Of a stretch of 27,087 nucleotides of DNA, positions 1 to 9,400 are shown one piece after another. The stretch spans positions 1-27,087 of the forward strand of contig JAUYIO010000069.1 in NCBI GenBank assembly GCA_030688225.1. Direction: 5' to 3'. The first letter of the stretch is position 1; every line of letters begins with the position of its first letter. Under the pieces are notes generated by a model. The model searched no databases, was not told where the DNA came from, and saw nothing but the letters and a program-made list of their open reading frames with translations. Position numbers and translations under genes: made by a program. Source of the stretch: Nanobdellota archaeon (GTDB lineage Archaea; Nanobdellota; Nanobdellia; Pacearchaeales; GW2011-AR1).

Positions 1-410
1 CTCTTAATCTCTAAAATTAATTTTTTGGAAAGAGCATTTACACAAGAAATTCCAACACCATGAAGCCCTCCAGAAATGGCATAAGAACTCTTGTCAAATT
101 TCCCTCCAGCATGAAGTTTTGTCAAAGCAATTTCACAAGCAGGAAGTTTATATTTAGGATTTATATCAACAGGAATACCTCTTCCATCATCTTCAATTGT
201 TGCAGAACCATCTTTATTTATTGAAACCTTAATAACCTTACAATAACCTCCCAAAGCTTCATCAACAGAATTATCAACAGCCTCATAAATCAAATGATGC
301 AATCCTTCTTTTCCAGTACTTCCTATATACATTGCAGGCCTTTTCCTTACTCCTTCAAGTCCTTCAAGAACCTTTATAGAGTCTGCGCCATATGTTTTTT
401 CGTCAACCAT
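1..410 (-). CDS. gyrB: DNA gyrase subunit B, N-terminal part (partial, runs off window)
   Basis: ATP-hydrolysing subunit of DNA gyrase, which introduces negative supercoils together with GyrA. Translation of the minus strand from the ATG at 408-410 gives a GyrB start: GADSIKVLEGLEGVRKRPAM, then the ATP-binding GHKL signatures EAVDNSVDEA, DDGRGIPV and GGLHGVG in the first 125 residues. The frame is open to the window edge, so only about 136 of the expected 630 or so residues are seen. A TATA-like TTATAATTAA lies near 436-446, about 30 nt upstream of the start, consistent with a near-leaderless transcript. Gyrase in archaea is of bacterial origin and is common in Euryarchaeota and many DPANN genomes. 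Topoisomerase VI subunit B also has a GHKL fold, but the RKRPAMYIG stretch is gyrase-like. Confidence 0.95.
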   Translation of the reverse strand, partial: MVDEKTYGADSIKVLEGLEGVRKRPAMYIGSTGKEGLHHLIYEAVDNSVDEALGGYCKVIKVSINKDGSATIEDDGRGIPVDINPKYKLPACEIALTKLHAGGKFDKSSYAISGGLHGVGISCVNALSKKLILEIK

Positions 411-484
411 TTTTGTATTTATTGGACAGAAAATCCCTTAATTATAACCTAATAAATCCAAATCAGTTTAAAAACCTTGCTCCT

Positions 485-523
485 CAAATTTAGCCTTTTC
501 TCGTCTTAATACGTCTAAATTTG
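485..523. repeat. 9-bp perfect inverted repeat in the gyrB / small-ORF intergenic region
   Basis: CAAATTTAG at 485-493 is the exact reverse complement of CTAAATTTG at 515-523, with a 21-nt loop and a T-rich run downstream on the plus strand. It sits between the divergent starts at 410 and 618. It could be a small hairpin, an operator or a chance A/T palindrome. No ORF explains this 207-bp gap; otherwise I see only the two promoters in it. Confidence 0.3.
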
Positions 524-617
524 TTTTCTTGGAGTTTTTTCAAACAAATTTTTAATCCTGAATAATTATCAAAACAAAAAGTTTATAAATAATTTTAACT
601 ATGTAAAAGTAGTTAAA

Positions 618-920
618 ATGGATGAGAAAAAAATCACAATATTCTTGATAAGTCTTGGAATGATATTAATAGTGATAACAGGAATTCTAATCTTTTCATT
701 TAATGAAAAAGAAGGATTAACAGGAAGAGTTGTAAATGAATACACTCACACAAGAGCTGTTTGTGATGAAAACAATCTTTGCCAGGATTATAAAATTGCT
801 TGTCAAGGTGAAAAATTAATAGACATAAAACCAACAGGATTTATTGTTCAAAATCCAGAAGACTGGGAAGACCCAAGAAGCAAGGATGAAATAAGCCAAT
901 GGTGTAATGCTAGTGAGTAA
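618..920 (+). CDS. small membrane-anchored protein with extracytoplasmic Cys-bearing tail
   Basis: Unrecognised 100-aa protein. Residues about 6-28 form one hydrophobic segment after a short basic N-terminus (MDEKK), so it is probably anchored with its C-terminus outside. The membrane segment is followed within a few residues by LTGRV (about 34-38), a motif also found just after the membrane segment in both large surface proteins of this window. The exposed part has four cysteines (residues about 49, 55, 62 and 96) that could form two disulfides. A TATA box (GTTTATAAAT, 581-590) lies about 30 nt upstream of the ATG, so the 5' UTR is only a few bases. It is convergent with the next gene with a 2-bp gap. 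It could be a surface or assembly factor; function unknown. Confidence 0.75.
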   Translation: MDEKKITIFLISLGMILIVITGILIFSFNEKEGLTGRVVNEYTHTRAVCDENNLCQDYKIACQGEKLIDIKPTGFIVQNPEDWEDPRSKDEISQWCNASE

Positions 921-922
921 TA

Positions 923-1330
923 TTAAGAATAACAAATATCATGATAAATAGAGAGTTCTTTACGAAGATTATCACAAAAAGAAACCAACTCTTTTTGTCT
1001 ATCTTCCGATAAATTTTGAAAGTTCCTCAAATCTTCAGAAAGAGAATTCGTTTCTACAAAAATATCATCTAAAAATTTTCCGTTCCAGTAATCTCCACAA
1101 TTCTTTCTTCCAGGTATTGCTGCAAAAAGAACCAAATAAGTTGGATGAGATTTTGCAGGAGGATTTTCTCCTTGTGTTAAATCATGAAGCAATTCTGAAA
1201 GATGTTTAATCGCACCATTTCGTAATTTATTCTCAACAAAATAAGAATTAAGTTCCTTATTTACAGTATCAACAAGATCATGAACATGTGTATCTCTAAC
1301 ATCAAATTTTTCAATAGAGCTATAATCCAT
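923..1330 (-). CDS. hypothetical soluble protein
   Basis: Unrecognised 135-aa protein, predicted soluble and mainly helical, with mixed charge and no signal peptide or membrane segment. The N-terminal half has a DTHVHDLVDTVNKEL helix and an AIKHLSELLHDL helix; the centre has a short hydrophobic strand (TYLVLFAAIPG). No catalytic signature stands out; the two His near residue 15 and three Cys are not arranged in a known metal site. The ATG at 1330 is supported by a TATA-like element (TTTATATAG, 1355-1363 on the plus strand) about 27 nt upstream, giving a leaderless transcript. It is downstream of, but probably separate from, the surface-protein block. Confidence 0.65.
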   Translation of the reverse strand: MDYSSIEKFDVRDTHVHDLVDTVNKELNSYFVENKLRNGAIKHLSELLHDLTQGENPPAKSHPTYLVLFAAIPGRKNCGDYWNGKFLDDIFVETNSLSEDLRNFQNLSEDRQKELVSFCDNLRKELSIYHDICYS

Positions 1331-1385
1331 AATGAATAAATTTATAATTTTTTATTTATATAGTTATCTGTAATAAATCATCTAA

Positions 1386-3725
1386 TTAAATATTCTGATT
1401 AACATTATTCTTGTTTGATTTTCTTCTTCTAATCACAAAAATTAAAATTGCCAAGACAAGAATAATCAATAAAATCAAAATAAATAAAACAGATTTGTAA
1501 ATTGTTGAAGTTTTTTTATCAAATACTTCAAAGGTGTCAATTCCTGTCGCAGTTATATTCTGATAACTTATTTTTGCATATAGAATATATTTTCCAAACT
1601 CAAGATTTTCAGGAACTTTCAAAGTTCTCTTTATATCAAGTTGATTATCTATTTTTATAGATTCTTCTTTTACAGTATAAACATTGTTTTCAAAATCTTT
1701 GATAGAATAATGTAACAAAATATCAAAACCAGATAAATCTCCCATATTGAGAGCAAGAATATCAAACTCCAAATCTTCTCCAGCAGAAACTTCTTTATCT
1801 GATAAATCAACTCTTAAATCAAATAAAGGTCTCTTCTCTATAACTTCAATAACAACATTAACAACCTGTCTTGAAGTCCCGGATTGAACAACTATTCTTC
1901 CAGTGTATATCTCTGGAAGTTCTTCATTCCTTGTAAAAACATCCACGTTAACAATTTTAGATTCTCCTGCTGCAAGAGTAAAATTATATTCGCTGATGAT
2001 TAAGAAATCAGACAATTCAGAGTAGTCAATCTCAAAATCCAAAGCAATGCTTGCAAGATTTTTTATCGTGATAGTTTCTCTCTGAGTATCACCCTGTTTA
2101 ATTTTAACCTGAATTAAATCCTTATCCAAACTAAATATTGGGGAACTTCCTCCTCCGCCTCCTCCAGAAGAACCACCTGTTGTCGTTGTTGTCGTCGGAG
2201 TTGCAGGTGTTGAAATGTTAAAACTTCTAGTCTCACTCCATGAAGAATTTAAAACACCATCACTTGCAAGAACTCTCCAATAATATGTTCCATCTCCTAA
2301 TCCAGTAGGAACATCCCCGGTAGTGTTAGAAGTTTCTGAAATAGAATAATTTGAATAATTTGTAGTTGCAAAAGCAGAATCACTTGAAACTTCTAAAGCA
2401 TAAGTTATCGCATCTCCATCGCTGTCTGTTGAGTTGCTCCAATTTAATGGAGGAGCAGAACTAAAACTTGTTGCATTTAAAGGAGCATTTAAGTCAGGAG
2501 TTGAAGGGATATTATTCGCTTCCATATATCCAACACTAAGCTCTTCTAAAACAGCAGTCTGAGATGTGTCATTTGTCTGAAAGCTAACATTATATTGAAA
2601 GTATTGATTATTTGCAACATTTAAATTACTTAAAGTTCCTAATTGAATAAAATCTCCAAAACTCTCTCCAGAACAAGCAGCGTCGTCGCAACTTCTAACC
2701 TGAACAGAAATATTAACATTTGCATTTGGTTCTGTCTCACTCCAAGTTATATTTGTCCAATTCGCATCAAACCCTGCATTCTCTACAAGAGAAAGATAAG
2801 AACCTGAAGATTTATATCCTGGAGTAAATGTTACATTCAAAGAAGGGTTATTACTTGCAGCTTCTCTTGTATTGAAAATAAATCTGTGATTACTTCCAGC
2901 ATAAGGGCTCGGAGTCATAATAAATCCATAATAAGTAGAAGGATTATCAATTAAAGCTTGAACAGCTCCTGCACTCATCGGTATGGAGAACCACGCAACT
3001 GCAATTGTTCCTGAAAAACTTGTATTATAAGTATAATCTATGTCTCCTGTTCCAACACCTCCAGCCGTTGCCCAATCGTTTCCTGTGCTATAAATATTAT
3101 AAGTTGCTTCTGTTTCTTCCCAATCTCTTTTCACAAGATTAATATCCATTGTTCTTGTTCCAGAACCTGCAAAACTTGTAGTAGACATATATGCATACAT
3201 TGTAGAGTTAATAATAGTTGCCCCACTCAACGAACTCATATCATAATATATAAGAGTATTAGATATTCCGTCATTATCTGATGTTCCTCCAATCCACATA
3301 TTTGTTCCTGTTCCAAAATTAGTTGTTGCAGAAACACTATACAAGAATGTATCATTTGTTGAAGAAAAAGATATTGTGCAACTTTCATCTGCATTTTCTG
3401 TTGCTCCATAATCAGAACAAATAGACTTATTCAAATAAACATCTGTAGAATTAGCAACTGTATCATAAAAAGTCCCGTTGAAATCAGAATCTGATGAAGA
3501 AGTAAAGATAACATTCCCTGTAAGAGAATGATTCAAAAAAATTATAGAAGAAAAAATCAAAATCAATCCAAAAAAAAGAATAAGGCTTCTCCATTCACTT
3601 CCTGAAAATTTTTCATGGTGTTTTCCGACATAATCAGAGATTACCTTACCATTCTTTTTTCTACTTTTATAGAGATAGGGCCCATAAACTTTTTTTCCAA
3701 CATGAATGTATCTCTTATATACCAT
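1386..3725 (-). CDS. surface protein: cytosolic YGPY domain, TM, DNRLRE/CBM96-like domain, Fn3-like domain, Ig-like pair, C-terminal TM
   Basis: A 779-aa predicted cell-surface protein. Residues 1-45 are a basic cytosolic domain with YGPYLYKSR and NGKVISDYVGKHHEKF. TM 1 is about 46-65, followed at once by LTGNV. Residues about 90-300 resemble the DNRLRE/CBM96 fold: NMWIGGTSDNDGI, LIYYDMSSL, VKRDWEETEATYN, STYYGFIM and FNTREAA are its typical landmarks. A Cys-containing module (RSCDDAACSG) and an Fn3-like domain (YYWRVLASDG...SWSE) follow. A Thr/Gly linker (TTTTTTGG then poly-Gly) leads to a pair of Ig-like domains and a C-terminal TM with a basic tail. N-glycosylation sequons are frequent. 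The start has the Shine-Dalgarno sequence GAGGT and a TATA-like AAATATTTA about 40 nt upstream. It is a paralogue of the 2207-aa protein. An attachment or carbohydrate-binding role is inferred. Confidence 0.9.
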   Translation of the reverse strand: MVYKRYIHVGKKVYGPYLYKSRKKNGKVISDYVGKHHEKFSGSEWRSLILFFGLILIFSSIIFLNHSLTGNVIFTSSSDSDFNGTFYDTVANSTDVYLNKSICSDYGATENADESCTISFSSTNDTFLYSVSATTNFGTGTNMWIGGTSDNDGISNTLIYYDMSSLSGATIINSTMYAYMSTTSFAGSGTRTMDINLVKRDWEETEATYNIYSTGNDWATAGGVGTGDIDYTYNTSFSGTIAVAWFSIPMSAGAVQALIDNPSTYYGFIMTPSPYAGSNHRFIFNTREAASNNPSLNVTFTPGYKSSGSYLSLVENAGFDANWTNITWSETEPNANVNISVQVRSCDDAACSGESFGDFIQLGTLSNLNVANNQYFQYNVSFQTNDTSQTAVLEELSVGYMEANNIPSTPDLNAPLNATSFSSAPPLNWSNSTDSDGDAITYALEVSSDSAFATTNYSNYSISETSNTTGDVPTGLGDGTYYWRVLASDGVLNSSWSETRSFNISTPATPTTTTTTGGSSGGGGGGSSPIFSLDKDLIQVKIKQGDTQRETITIKNLASIALDFEIDYSELSDFLIISEYNFTLAAGESKIVNVDVFTRNEELPEIYTGRIVVQSGTSRQVVNVVIEVIEKRPLFDLRVDLSDKEVSAGEDLEFDILALNMGDLSGFDILLHYSIKDFENNVYTVKEESIKIDNQLDIKRTLKVPENLEFGKYILYAKISYQNITATGIDTFEVFDKKTSTIYKSVLFILILLIILVLAILIFVIRRRKSNKNNVNQNI
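2581..2806. repeat. 226-bp duplicated coding block, copy 1 (partner 9483-9708)
   Basis: This stretch of the 779-aa gene aligns without gaps to 9483-9708 in the 2207-aa gene at a constant offset of 6902 bp, with only scattered substitutions. It encodes the Cys-containing module with GSYLSLVENAGFDANW and RSCDDAACSGESFGDFIQ. High DNA identity, well above that of the flanking Fn3 region, indicates recent duplication or gene conversion of one module. Confidence 0.85.
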
Positions 3726-3728
3726 AAA

Positions 3729-3776
3729 ACCTCTTTAATGAACAAAAAGCAGAGGTAGTGTAAATATTTAAGTGTT
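3729..3776 (-). promoter_or_regulatory. promoter and SD-sequestering leader of the 779-aa surface protein
   Basis: On the minus strand a TATA-like TAAATATTTA (3761-3770) predicts a transcript start near 3743-3745, giving a short leader with SD AGAGGT (3734-3729). The DNA also contains ACCTCT (minus strand, 3756-3751), exactly complementary to that SD with a 16-nt loop. Whether the anti-SD arm is inside the transcript depends on the true start site. The 2207-aa gene has a similar but weaker arrangement. Confidence 0.45.
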
Positions 3777-3789
3777 GTTATTTCAAGAA

Positions 3790-4809
3790 TTAATCTGTTC
3801 TCAAAACCTGAGCCAATTTTTTCTTCATCTCTTCTTCGTGCTCTTGCAATTTCTTTTTGTATTTGGCTTCAAATTCAACTTTCAACTTGTTTTCCAATTC
3901 CTTCAATTTTTTAGCAATCTCTCTTTGGAATAATTTTTTCTTTTCATTTTCTTTCATCAAGATAAATCGTTTCTTCTCTTTTTCAAGTTCATCTTTCTCA
4001 ATTTCCAAAGCATGAATAAATTTCTCTCTTTCTTTTTCCATTTTCTCTTTATCTGCCTTCAATATCTTCAACTCATCTTCTCTTATTTTCTGTTTAAGTT
4101 CTTTTTCAAGGATTATCTTTTCTTTAGCAAGTCTTTGTTTCAATAATCTTTCAAATCTCTCAGAAACTTCTTTTTTCAGGTTAATTTTCACATCAAGATT
4201 ATATCTTTTCTTATATTCGCCTTCAAGTTTTCTCTTTTTTGCATCAAATTCCTTTATCAAGTCTAAATGCTTCTGTCTGTATTTTTTATCACGACTCAAC
4301 AAATCATAATTCAATCTTTCTTCAACTTCCTGTTCTCTGCTTCTTATTCTTTGTGAAACAGCAGCCTTAATTCCACTTAAAAAATCATTAAAATCATTAT
4401 CAATCATTACATCAACATCATAATCAACCTTGACATCCTTTTTTTCCTGCTCTCTTTCTTTTTCTTTAATCTTTAACTTAAGCATTTTCATTTCTCTGTC
4501 TATTTGTGGGAGTTTTGAAACATCTTTCAACTTAGCTCTTATAGAAGCAGCTTCAACAGAAAAATGTTTTGTATCAAGAGAGTTCAATTCTGTTTCAAAT
4601 TCTTTAAGCATCTCAATCTTGTGCTCAAGAACATCAAAATCTCTCTTGCTCATTTCATCAGGAGATTTCTCAGAAATCATTTTTACAGGTTTTTTTTTCA
4701 AAGCCCTTTTTTTCTTGGATTTTTCCTTTTTGGAATCCAAACTTTTTTTGAAATTTTCTTCTAATTTCTTGAGCTTATTGCTTCCAAACTTAGATAAATT
4801 AAACGCCAT
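3790..4809 (-). CDS. soluble coiled-coil protein
   Basis: A 339-aa protein very rich in Lys and Glu, with no membrane segment. The N-terminus (MAFNLSKFGSNKLKKLEE) and a basic stretch (about 25-45, KKRALKKKPVK) precede a first helical region. An acidic, less repetitive patch around 130 (DYDVDVMIDNDFNDFLSGIK) interrupts the pattern. From about 150 to the end there is a continuous heptad-like coiled coil. Low-complexity coiled coils match many unrelated proteins, so homology would need profile methods. It lies between a membrane protein with a cytoplasmic coiled coil and a surface protein, on the same strand, which suggests an internal scaffold partner. The final residues (LAQVLRTD) leave the coil pattern. 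The upstream gap of 191 bp holds several hairpins. Confidence 0.85.
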   Translation of the reverse strand: MAFNLSKFGSNKLKKLEENFKKSLDSKKEKSKKKRALKKKPVKMISEKSPDEMSKRDFDVLEHKIEMLKEFETELNSLDTKHFSVEAASIRAKLKDVSKLPQIDREMKMLKLKIKEKEREQEKKDVKVDYDVDVMIDNDFNDFLSGIKAAVSQRIRSREQEVEERLNYDLLSRDKKYRQKHLDLIKEFDAKKRKLEGEYKKRYNLDVKINLKKEVSERFERLLKQRLAKEKIILEKELKQKIREDELKILKADKEKMEKEREKFIHALEIEKDELEKEKKRFILMKENEKKKLFQREIAKKLKELENKLKVEFEAKYKKKLQEHEEEMKKKLAQVLRTD

Positions 4810-4834
4810 CTTTTTATGTTTTATTTTTACACCA

Positions 4835-4999
4835 GTTTTTCTCCTTATAAAAAGAAAAACCCATTTTTATACTTTATGTTTATAAGAAAATTTCTTTGAA
4901 ATTTTCCACCTATAGTTTTTTCTACCACTGTGCTATCTTGAGTTTCTTTACCACCGTAGTTTTTCTTTACAAAGAAAAACCCGTTTCTAAAAAAGAAAC
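4835..4999. other. cluster of four short perfect hairpins in an intergenic region
   Basis: The 191-bp gap between the 488-aa and 339-aa genes contains four perfect inverted repeats. They are GTTTTTCT/AGAAAAAC (4835-4842 and 4853-4860), GAAAATTTC/GAAATTTTC (4886-4894 and 4898-4906), GTTTTTCTTT/AAAGAAAAAC (4959-4968 and 4971-4980) and GTTTCT/AGAAAC (4983-4988 and 4994-4999). The last two begin right after the stop codon of the 488-aa gene. I see no gene here. They may be transcript-end, processing or stability signals. Confidence 0.5.
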
Positions 5000-5000
5000 C

Positions 5001-6467
5001 CTATTTAAGGACATATCCCTGTTTTTTCCACTCATCTATTTTATTCTTCATTTTATTATTATGAACTCCTTTGATATTGCTTTTTAATTCTGAAAGGGCA
5101 TATCCTTGTCCTTCCCAATCATTTATTTTCTTTAACATGTTATTCTTAATTTCCTGCTTCCTCTTTTCTTCTTCTTTTTTCTTTAATTCTTCAGCTCTCT
5201 CTTTCTGTAGTTCATACTTCAACTTCAATTCCTTAATTGCTTTGTCTTTTTCATCCTGAAATTTCTTCTCTTTTTTCTTAAGTCTACCAGAAAGTTTTTC
5301 CCTCTTCTGTTTCTCATATAATTTTATCACTCTTTCTTTTTCCTGTTCATATTTTTCTCTCATCTCGTTAAATTCTTCATCTTTCTTTTTTCTTTCACGA
5401 ACTTTCTCCATTTCAATGTATTTTTTAACTTCATCTCTTTGTTTCTTGTGTTTATCTTTAATCTTTTCTATAACTTTTTCCTTTTGCCTTTCAAGTTTTT
5501 CAAGTTTCAATCTTCTCTCAGACAAATCCTTGATTTTGTTTAATTCCTTGCGATATTCTCTGATAACATCTAAATTTCCCTTCAATTCCAAACCTTGTTG
5601 ATTTTTCAATTTCAAAATTAATTCATCTCTTGCTTCAAAAAATCTGAATATCAGCCAGAACATTCCAATAACAAAAACAAGAACAATAATCGCAAAGTAT
5701 TCAATATTCCCAAAATTCTTGAAGAAAGAAGTTGCTCCATTTTTCTTTATAGAAAAGTAATATGCTACTATGCTCTTTCCATTATGATCTATTGACGTGA
5801 CAAAAACATAATCTCCGACTTGAACATCTTCAGGAATATTAAATATTTTTGAAACAGAAGCAGTTTCAGTAACAACCTGATCTTCATCTTCAGAAACAAG
5901 TGTTTGTCCATTAAAATCTTTTATCAAATAATTTACATCTATGTTTTGAGAGTCCTGAGTTTTCAAATCAAAAATCTTTATATCAACCCCAAGTTTTCCT
6001 CCAAGAGTTACTTCATCATATGCAGGAAGTGATTTCTGAATCACTGCAAAAAAAGGATTAGCCTCTTCAACAGTAAGAACAACAGGAATTCTTTTTGTAA
6101 GCTTTGAAGTTTTCACAACAAGATATCCTGTATAAACATCAACTCTACCGAGACTATCATTAAATAAAAGATTAATCGTCCTGTGTTGATTTCCTTCTAA
6201 TAAAAAGTTTTTTTCACTAACAGAAGCGATTCCTTCTAATCCTGAAAAATACAAATCAAATTCCTGTCTTTCATTTTCAAGATTTGTTATTCTGACGCTG
6301 GTAGATAAATCTTTACCAACAACCATGTTCAATTTCATCATCACCGTATTCACATTAAAAGCATCATCAGAAAAATCTTTTTTTATCAACAAATAACCAA
6401 CAACAGAAAGAAGAACAATTATAATTATTCCTATGATTAATATTCTTTTATTTTGGTTTTTGGCCAT
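5001..6467 (-). CDS. bitopic membrane protein: Ig-like pair outside, long coiled coil inside
   Basis: A 488-aa protein. TM 1 is residues about 9-28. Residues 31-135 and 136-245 form two Ig-like domains matching the membrane-proximal pair of the two surface proteins: VYTGYLVV, then NPFFAV, then NYLIKDFNG, then VGDYVFVTSI. TM 2 is about 257-276. Residues 280-446 are a charged coiled coil. The tail has two copies of a short motif, KINDWEGQGYAL (about 447-458) and KIDEWKKQGYVL (about 476-487). Both ends are therefore cytoplasmic and the Ig pair is outside. The start follows the giant surface gene by 23 bp with SD GAGGGG, so the two are probably co-transcribed. I infer a coupler between surface proteins and a cytoplasmic scaffold; there is no biochemical evidence. 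Confidence 0.88.
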   Translation of the reverse strand: MAKNQNKRILIIGIIIIVLLSVVGYLLIKKDFSDDAFNVNTVMMKLNMVVGKDLSTSVRITNLENERQEFDLYFSGLEGIASVSEKNFLLEGNQHRTINLLFNDSLGRVDVYTGYLVVKTSKLTKRIPVVLTVEEANPFFAVIQKSLPAYDEVTLGGKLGVDIKIFDLKTQDSQNIDVNYLIKDFNGQTLVSEDEDQVVTETASVSKIFNIPEDVQVGDYVFVTSIDHNGKSIVAYYFSIKKNGATSFFKNFGNIEYFAIIVLVFVIGMFWLIFRFFEARDELILKLKNQQGLELKGNLDVIREYRKELNKIKDLSERRLKLEKLERQKEKVIEKIKDKHKKQRDEVKKYIEMEKVRERKKKDEEFNEMREKYEQEKERVIKLYEKQKREKLSGRLKKKEKKFQDEKDKAIKELKLKYELQKERAEELKKKEEEKRKQEIKNNMLKKINDWEGQGYALSELKSNIKGVHNNKMKNKIDEWKKQGYVLK

Positions 6468-6490
6468 TTTCCCCTCTTTTATGTATTAAG

Positions 6491-9400
6491 TTATCTTTTT
6501 TTCTTTTTATATCTTTTTATTGAAAACCATATTGATACAAACACAATTAATATTGCAATTATCAAACTTGTAAGAATTATCTTCTCCTTTGTAGCTTTAA
6601 TTTTTTCCTGTACAGCAAATTGTGAGCTTGCAACAGCAACTCCTGCAGGATAAATTAATTCAACTCCAAGAACATAATCTCCTTGTGGAAGATTTGAAGT
6701 AATGAATTCTTTATTGTATGTTTTTCTGTCATAAACTTGAATAGTATCGCTCTCTTGGAAATGAGTCACACCACTGTAATCTTTAATGACATAATTTAAA
6801 GTCACATCCATACTCTCTTTCAAACCAGCCTGTAACATGTCAATTTGTGCAAAAACATGATCTCCAGGTTGAATCGTCTTTGAACCCTTAGGAATTGTGA
6901 CAACTAAGTCATACAAACTCTTCTCTGTATTTACATTAATGCTAATTAAAATTTGTTTTACAACAGAATTCATTCTCACAAGAATCTTTCCTGTATAAAG
7001 TCCTGGTAGCGAAGGAGCAACAATATCAAAATCAATATTTGCAGAATCTTTTGCAGCAAGTTTAAAACTATCTTGTTTCAAAAATAAAATTCCATCAAGA
7101 TTTGTCTGACTAACAGCAAAAGTTTTTTCTTCATCTTCAGCATTTGTAACTTTTATTCCTGCAGATTCTGTCTTTCCAATTGCAAGAGTAGTCTCATATG
7201 AAGGGCTTCCCAAAATAAATTCAGAAGTTACTGCAGCACTTCCTCCTCCACCTCCAGAAGAACCTCCTGTTGTGGTTGTAGTTGTCGTCGGTGCAACATA
7301 TTGCGTAACATTCAAAGTCCAATTTTCAGAATAAGCTGTGTAGTTCTGACTTGCAGGAATTGAAGCATTTAATTCATAAATTCCAACCCCAATGCTTGTA
7401 ACATTTGAAATCCAAATTGAACCATTATTTATCAAGCTTCCATTAAGATGCATAGTAATATTTGTTTCCCCTGAAACTCTGTTTGCAGAAAAGTTCATAG
7501 TTGTTGTTTGTGTATCAACACTTCTATTTCCTCTTGTTCCTCCAAGATAACCTGCAACTTCTCCATTCGCAGGACTTAAATTCGCATATAATAAAAATTC
7601 CAACCCTGTATAATTCTCATTTGAAACTAAAGAATAATTAAGCGTGTAATTCTCAACTCCATAACTTGCATTTTCTCCAGGTGTCAAAGAAGCATTCAAA
7701 GGAGAAATTATTGAAATATTCAAGAAAGTATAATTTGTTCCTGTATAAGACGCATTAATTGGTTTGTAAGTTGTTGTTAAATTCTGGAAATCTCCGTTCA
7801 ATAATGGAGTAAAGTTTTGTGTGAATTTACTTATTATTAAGATATCATCAACTTGGAATATTGTATAATTTTCATTTCCAGTTGTATTATAAGTATAATT
7901 ATAAGTTGCAACTCCCAAAGTTGTTACTTCTGTCTCAGCTCCTGTTGAAGTTCCATTTCTGAAAAGAACGCATGATAATTGTGACGGACAACCACTTCCT
8001 GTTGCATTTGTTTCTGTACCGTAAGTTTCACTTGTTGAAGGAGAAATTGAAACACTTAAGCCAAGACTTGAATTTTGATTTATTGTTATTGTAAGTTCAG
8101 CCAAACTTGAATTTGAAGTATAATTTTCTCCTGCTGTTGCATTATAAGTATAAGTCCAACTTGCTGCTCCTAATAAAGTTGCATCTGGATTTGAAACAGA
8201 AACATTATTTCTGTATAAAGTATAAGTTATACCTCCATCTCCTGTATTTGTTTCAGTTCCTTCAACATCTCCTGTCTGTCCGTATGTAAGAGGAGTTGTT
8301 CCTGATAAAGTTCCACTTGTAACATTTTTATTAATTACAAAACTTGTTAGATTAGAAGTTCCTGTATAATTTTGTGTTGCCAACATAGAACAATTGAAAT
8401 TATGTGTTGAAGCATTCAGGTCCGATAATGTTCCTGAAGTAATTGTTGCCCCGTTCAAAGTCAAAACAGCTGTTCCCTCTCCTGTCTGAACCTCACAAGT
8501 TGCATTGATTTTATTTCCATAAGTTTGAGGTGTTGCTTTATCAAAAGTTAAATTGACAATTCCTGTTCCCTGATTAATTGTTAAATTTTCTCCGTCAAGG
8601 AATGAAGCAGAATAATTCTCTCCCCCAGTAGTATTCAAAACATATTCATAATAACCAACTCCCAAAGTAATCGTCTCTCCTGTTAAAATTGAAACATTAT
8701 CTCTGTAAATAACATATGTCACATCTCCGTCGCCATTATTACTCTCACTTAAACCAATTGTAACCTCATTTGGATAAGTCAAAGTCCAAACATCTGTAGA
8801 AGTAATTGTTGCCGTCGGTGTCGCTTTATCAATAGTATAAGTTCCTGTTTCAGTATTATTCACATACCCAAGAGTATCATTCGCAATCCATCTATAATTG
8901 TAAGTCCCAACAGCTAAATTACTTATTGAAAAATTATAAACAATTCCTGTTTGTGTCGGGGTGTAATTCACACTATTAAATTCAAATAAAACACTATCAA
9001 CTCCTACTCCACTATCATTAATAGTTGCATTAAATTCATAACTTCCAGAACCTGAATATGTTGCAGGGTCAGAAGGTGTTTCTGTTAATAAAGAAACATT
9101 TGGATTTGTCGTATCCAATATAAACACCCTGTATTCACTCCAACTTGAATTCTCTGTTCCATCCTGAGCAAGAACTCTCCAATAATATGTTGCATCACTT
9201 AAACTTGTAGGAGTATCTCCTGTCGTGTTTGTTGTTTCTGAAATAGAATAATTGCTGTAAGTCACCGAAGAAAAATCATTATTATCATCAACTTCCAAAG
9301 AATAAGTTATTGCATCTCCGTCGCTGTCTGTTGAATTGCTCCAGTTTAATTGAGGAATAGAACTCCAATTAGTATTATTCAATGGCTGGTTTAAATTAGG

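Noticed and set aside
4430..5087. Plus-strand frames opposite the coiled-coil gene and in the hairpin region
   Set aside because: Translations are Phe/Ser-rich, as expected from the antisense of Lys/Glu codons; the part over 4896-5087 includes the hairpins and has no ribosome site.
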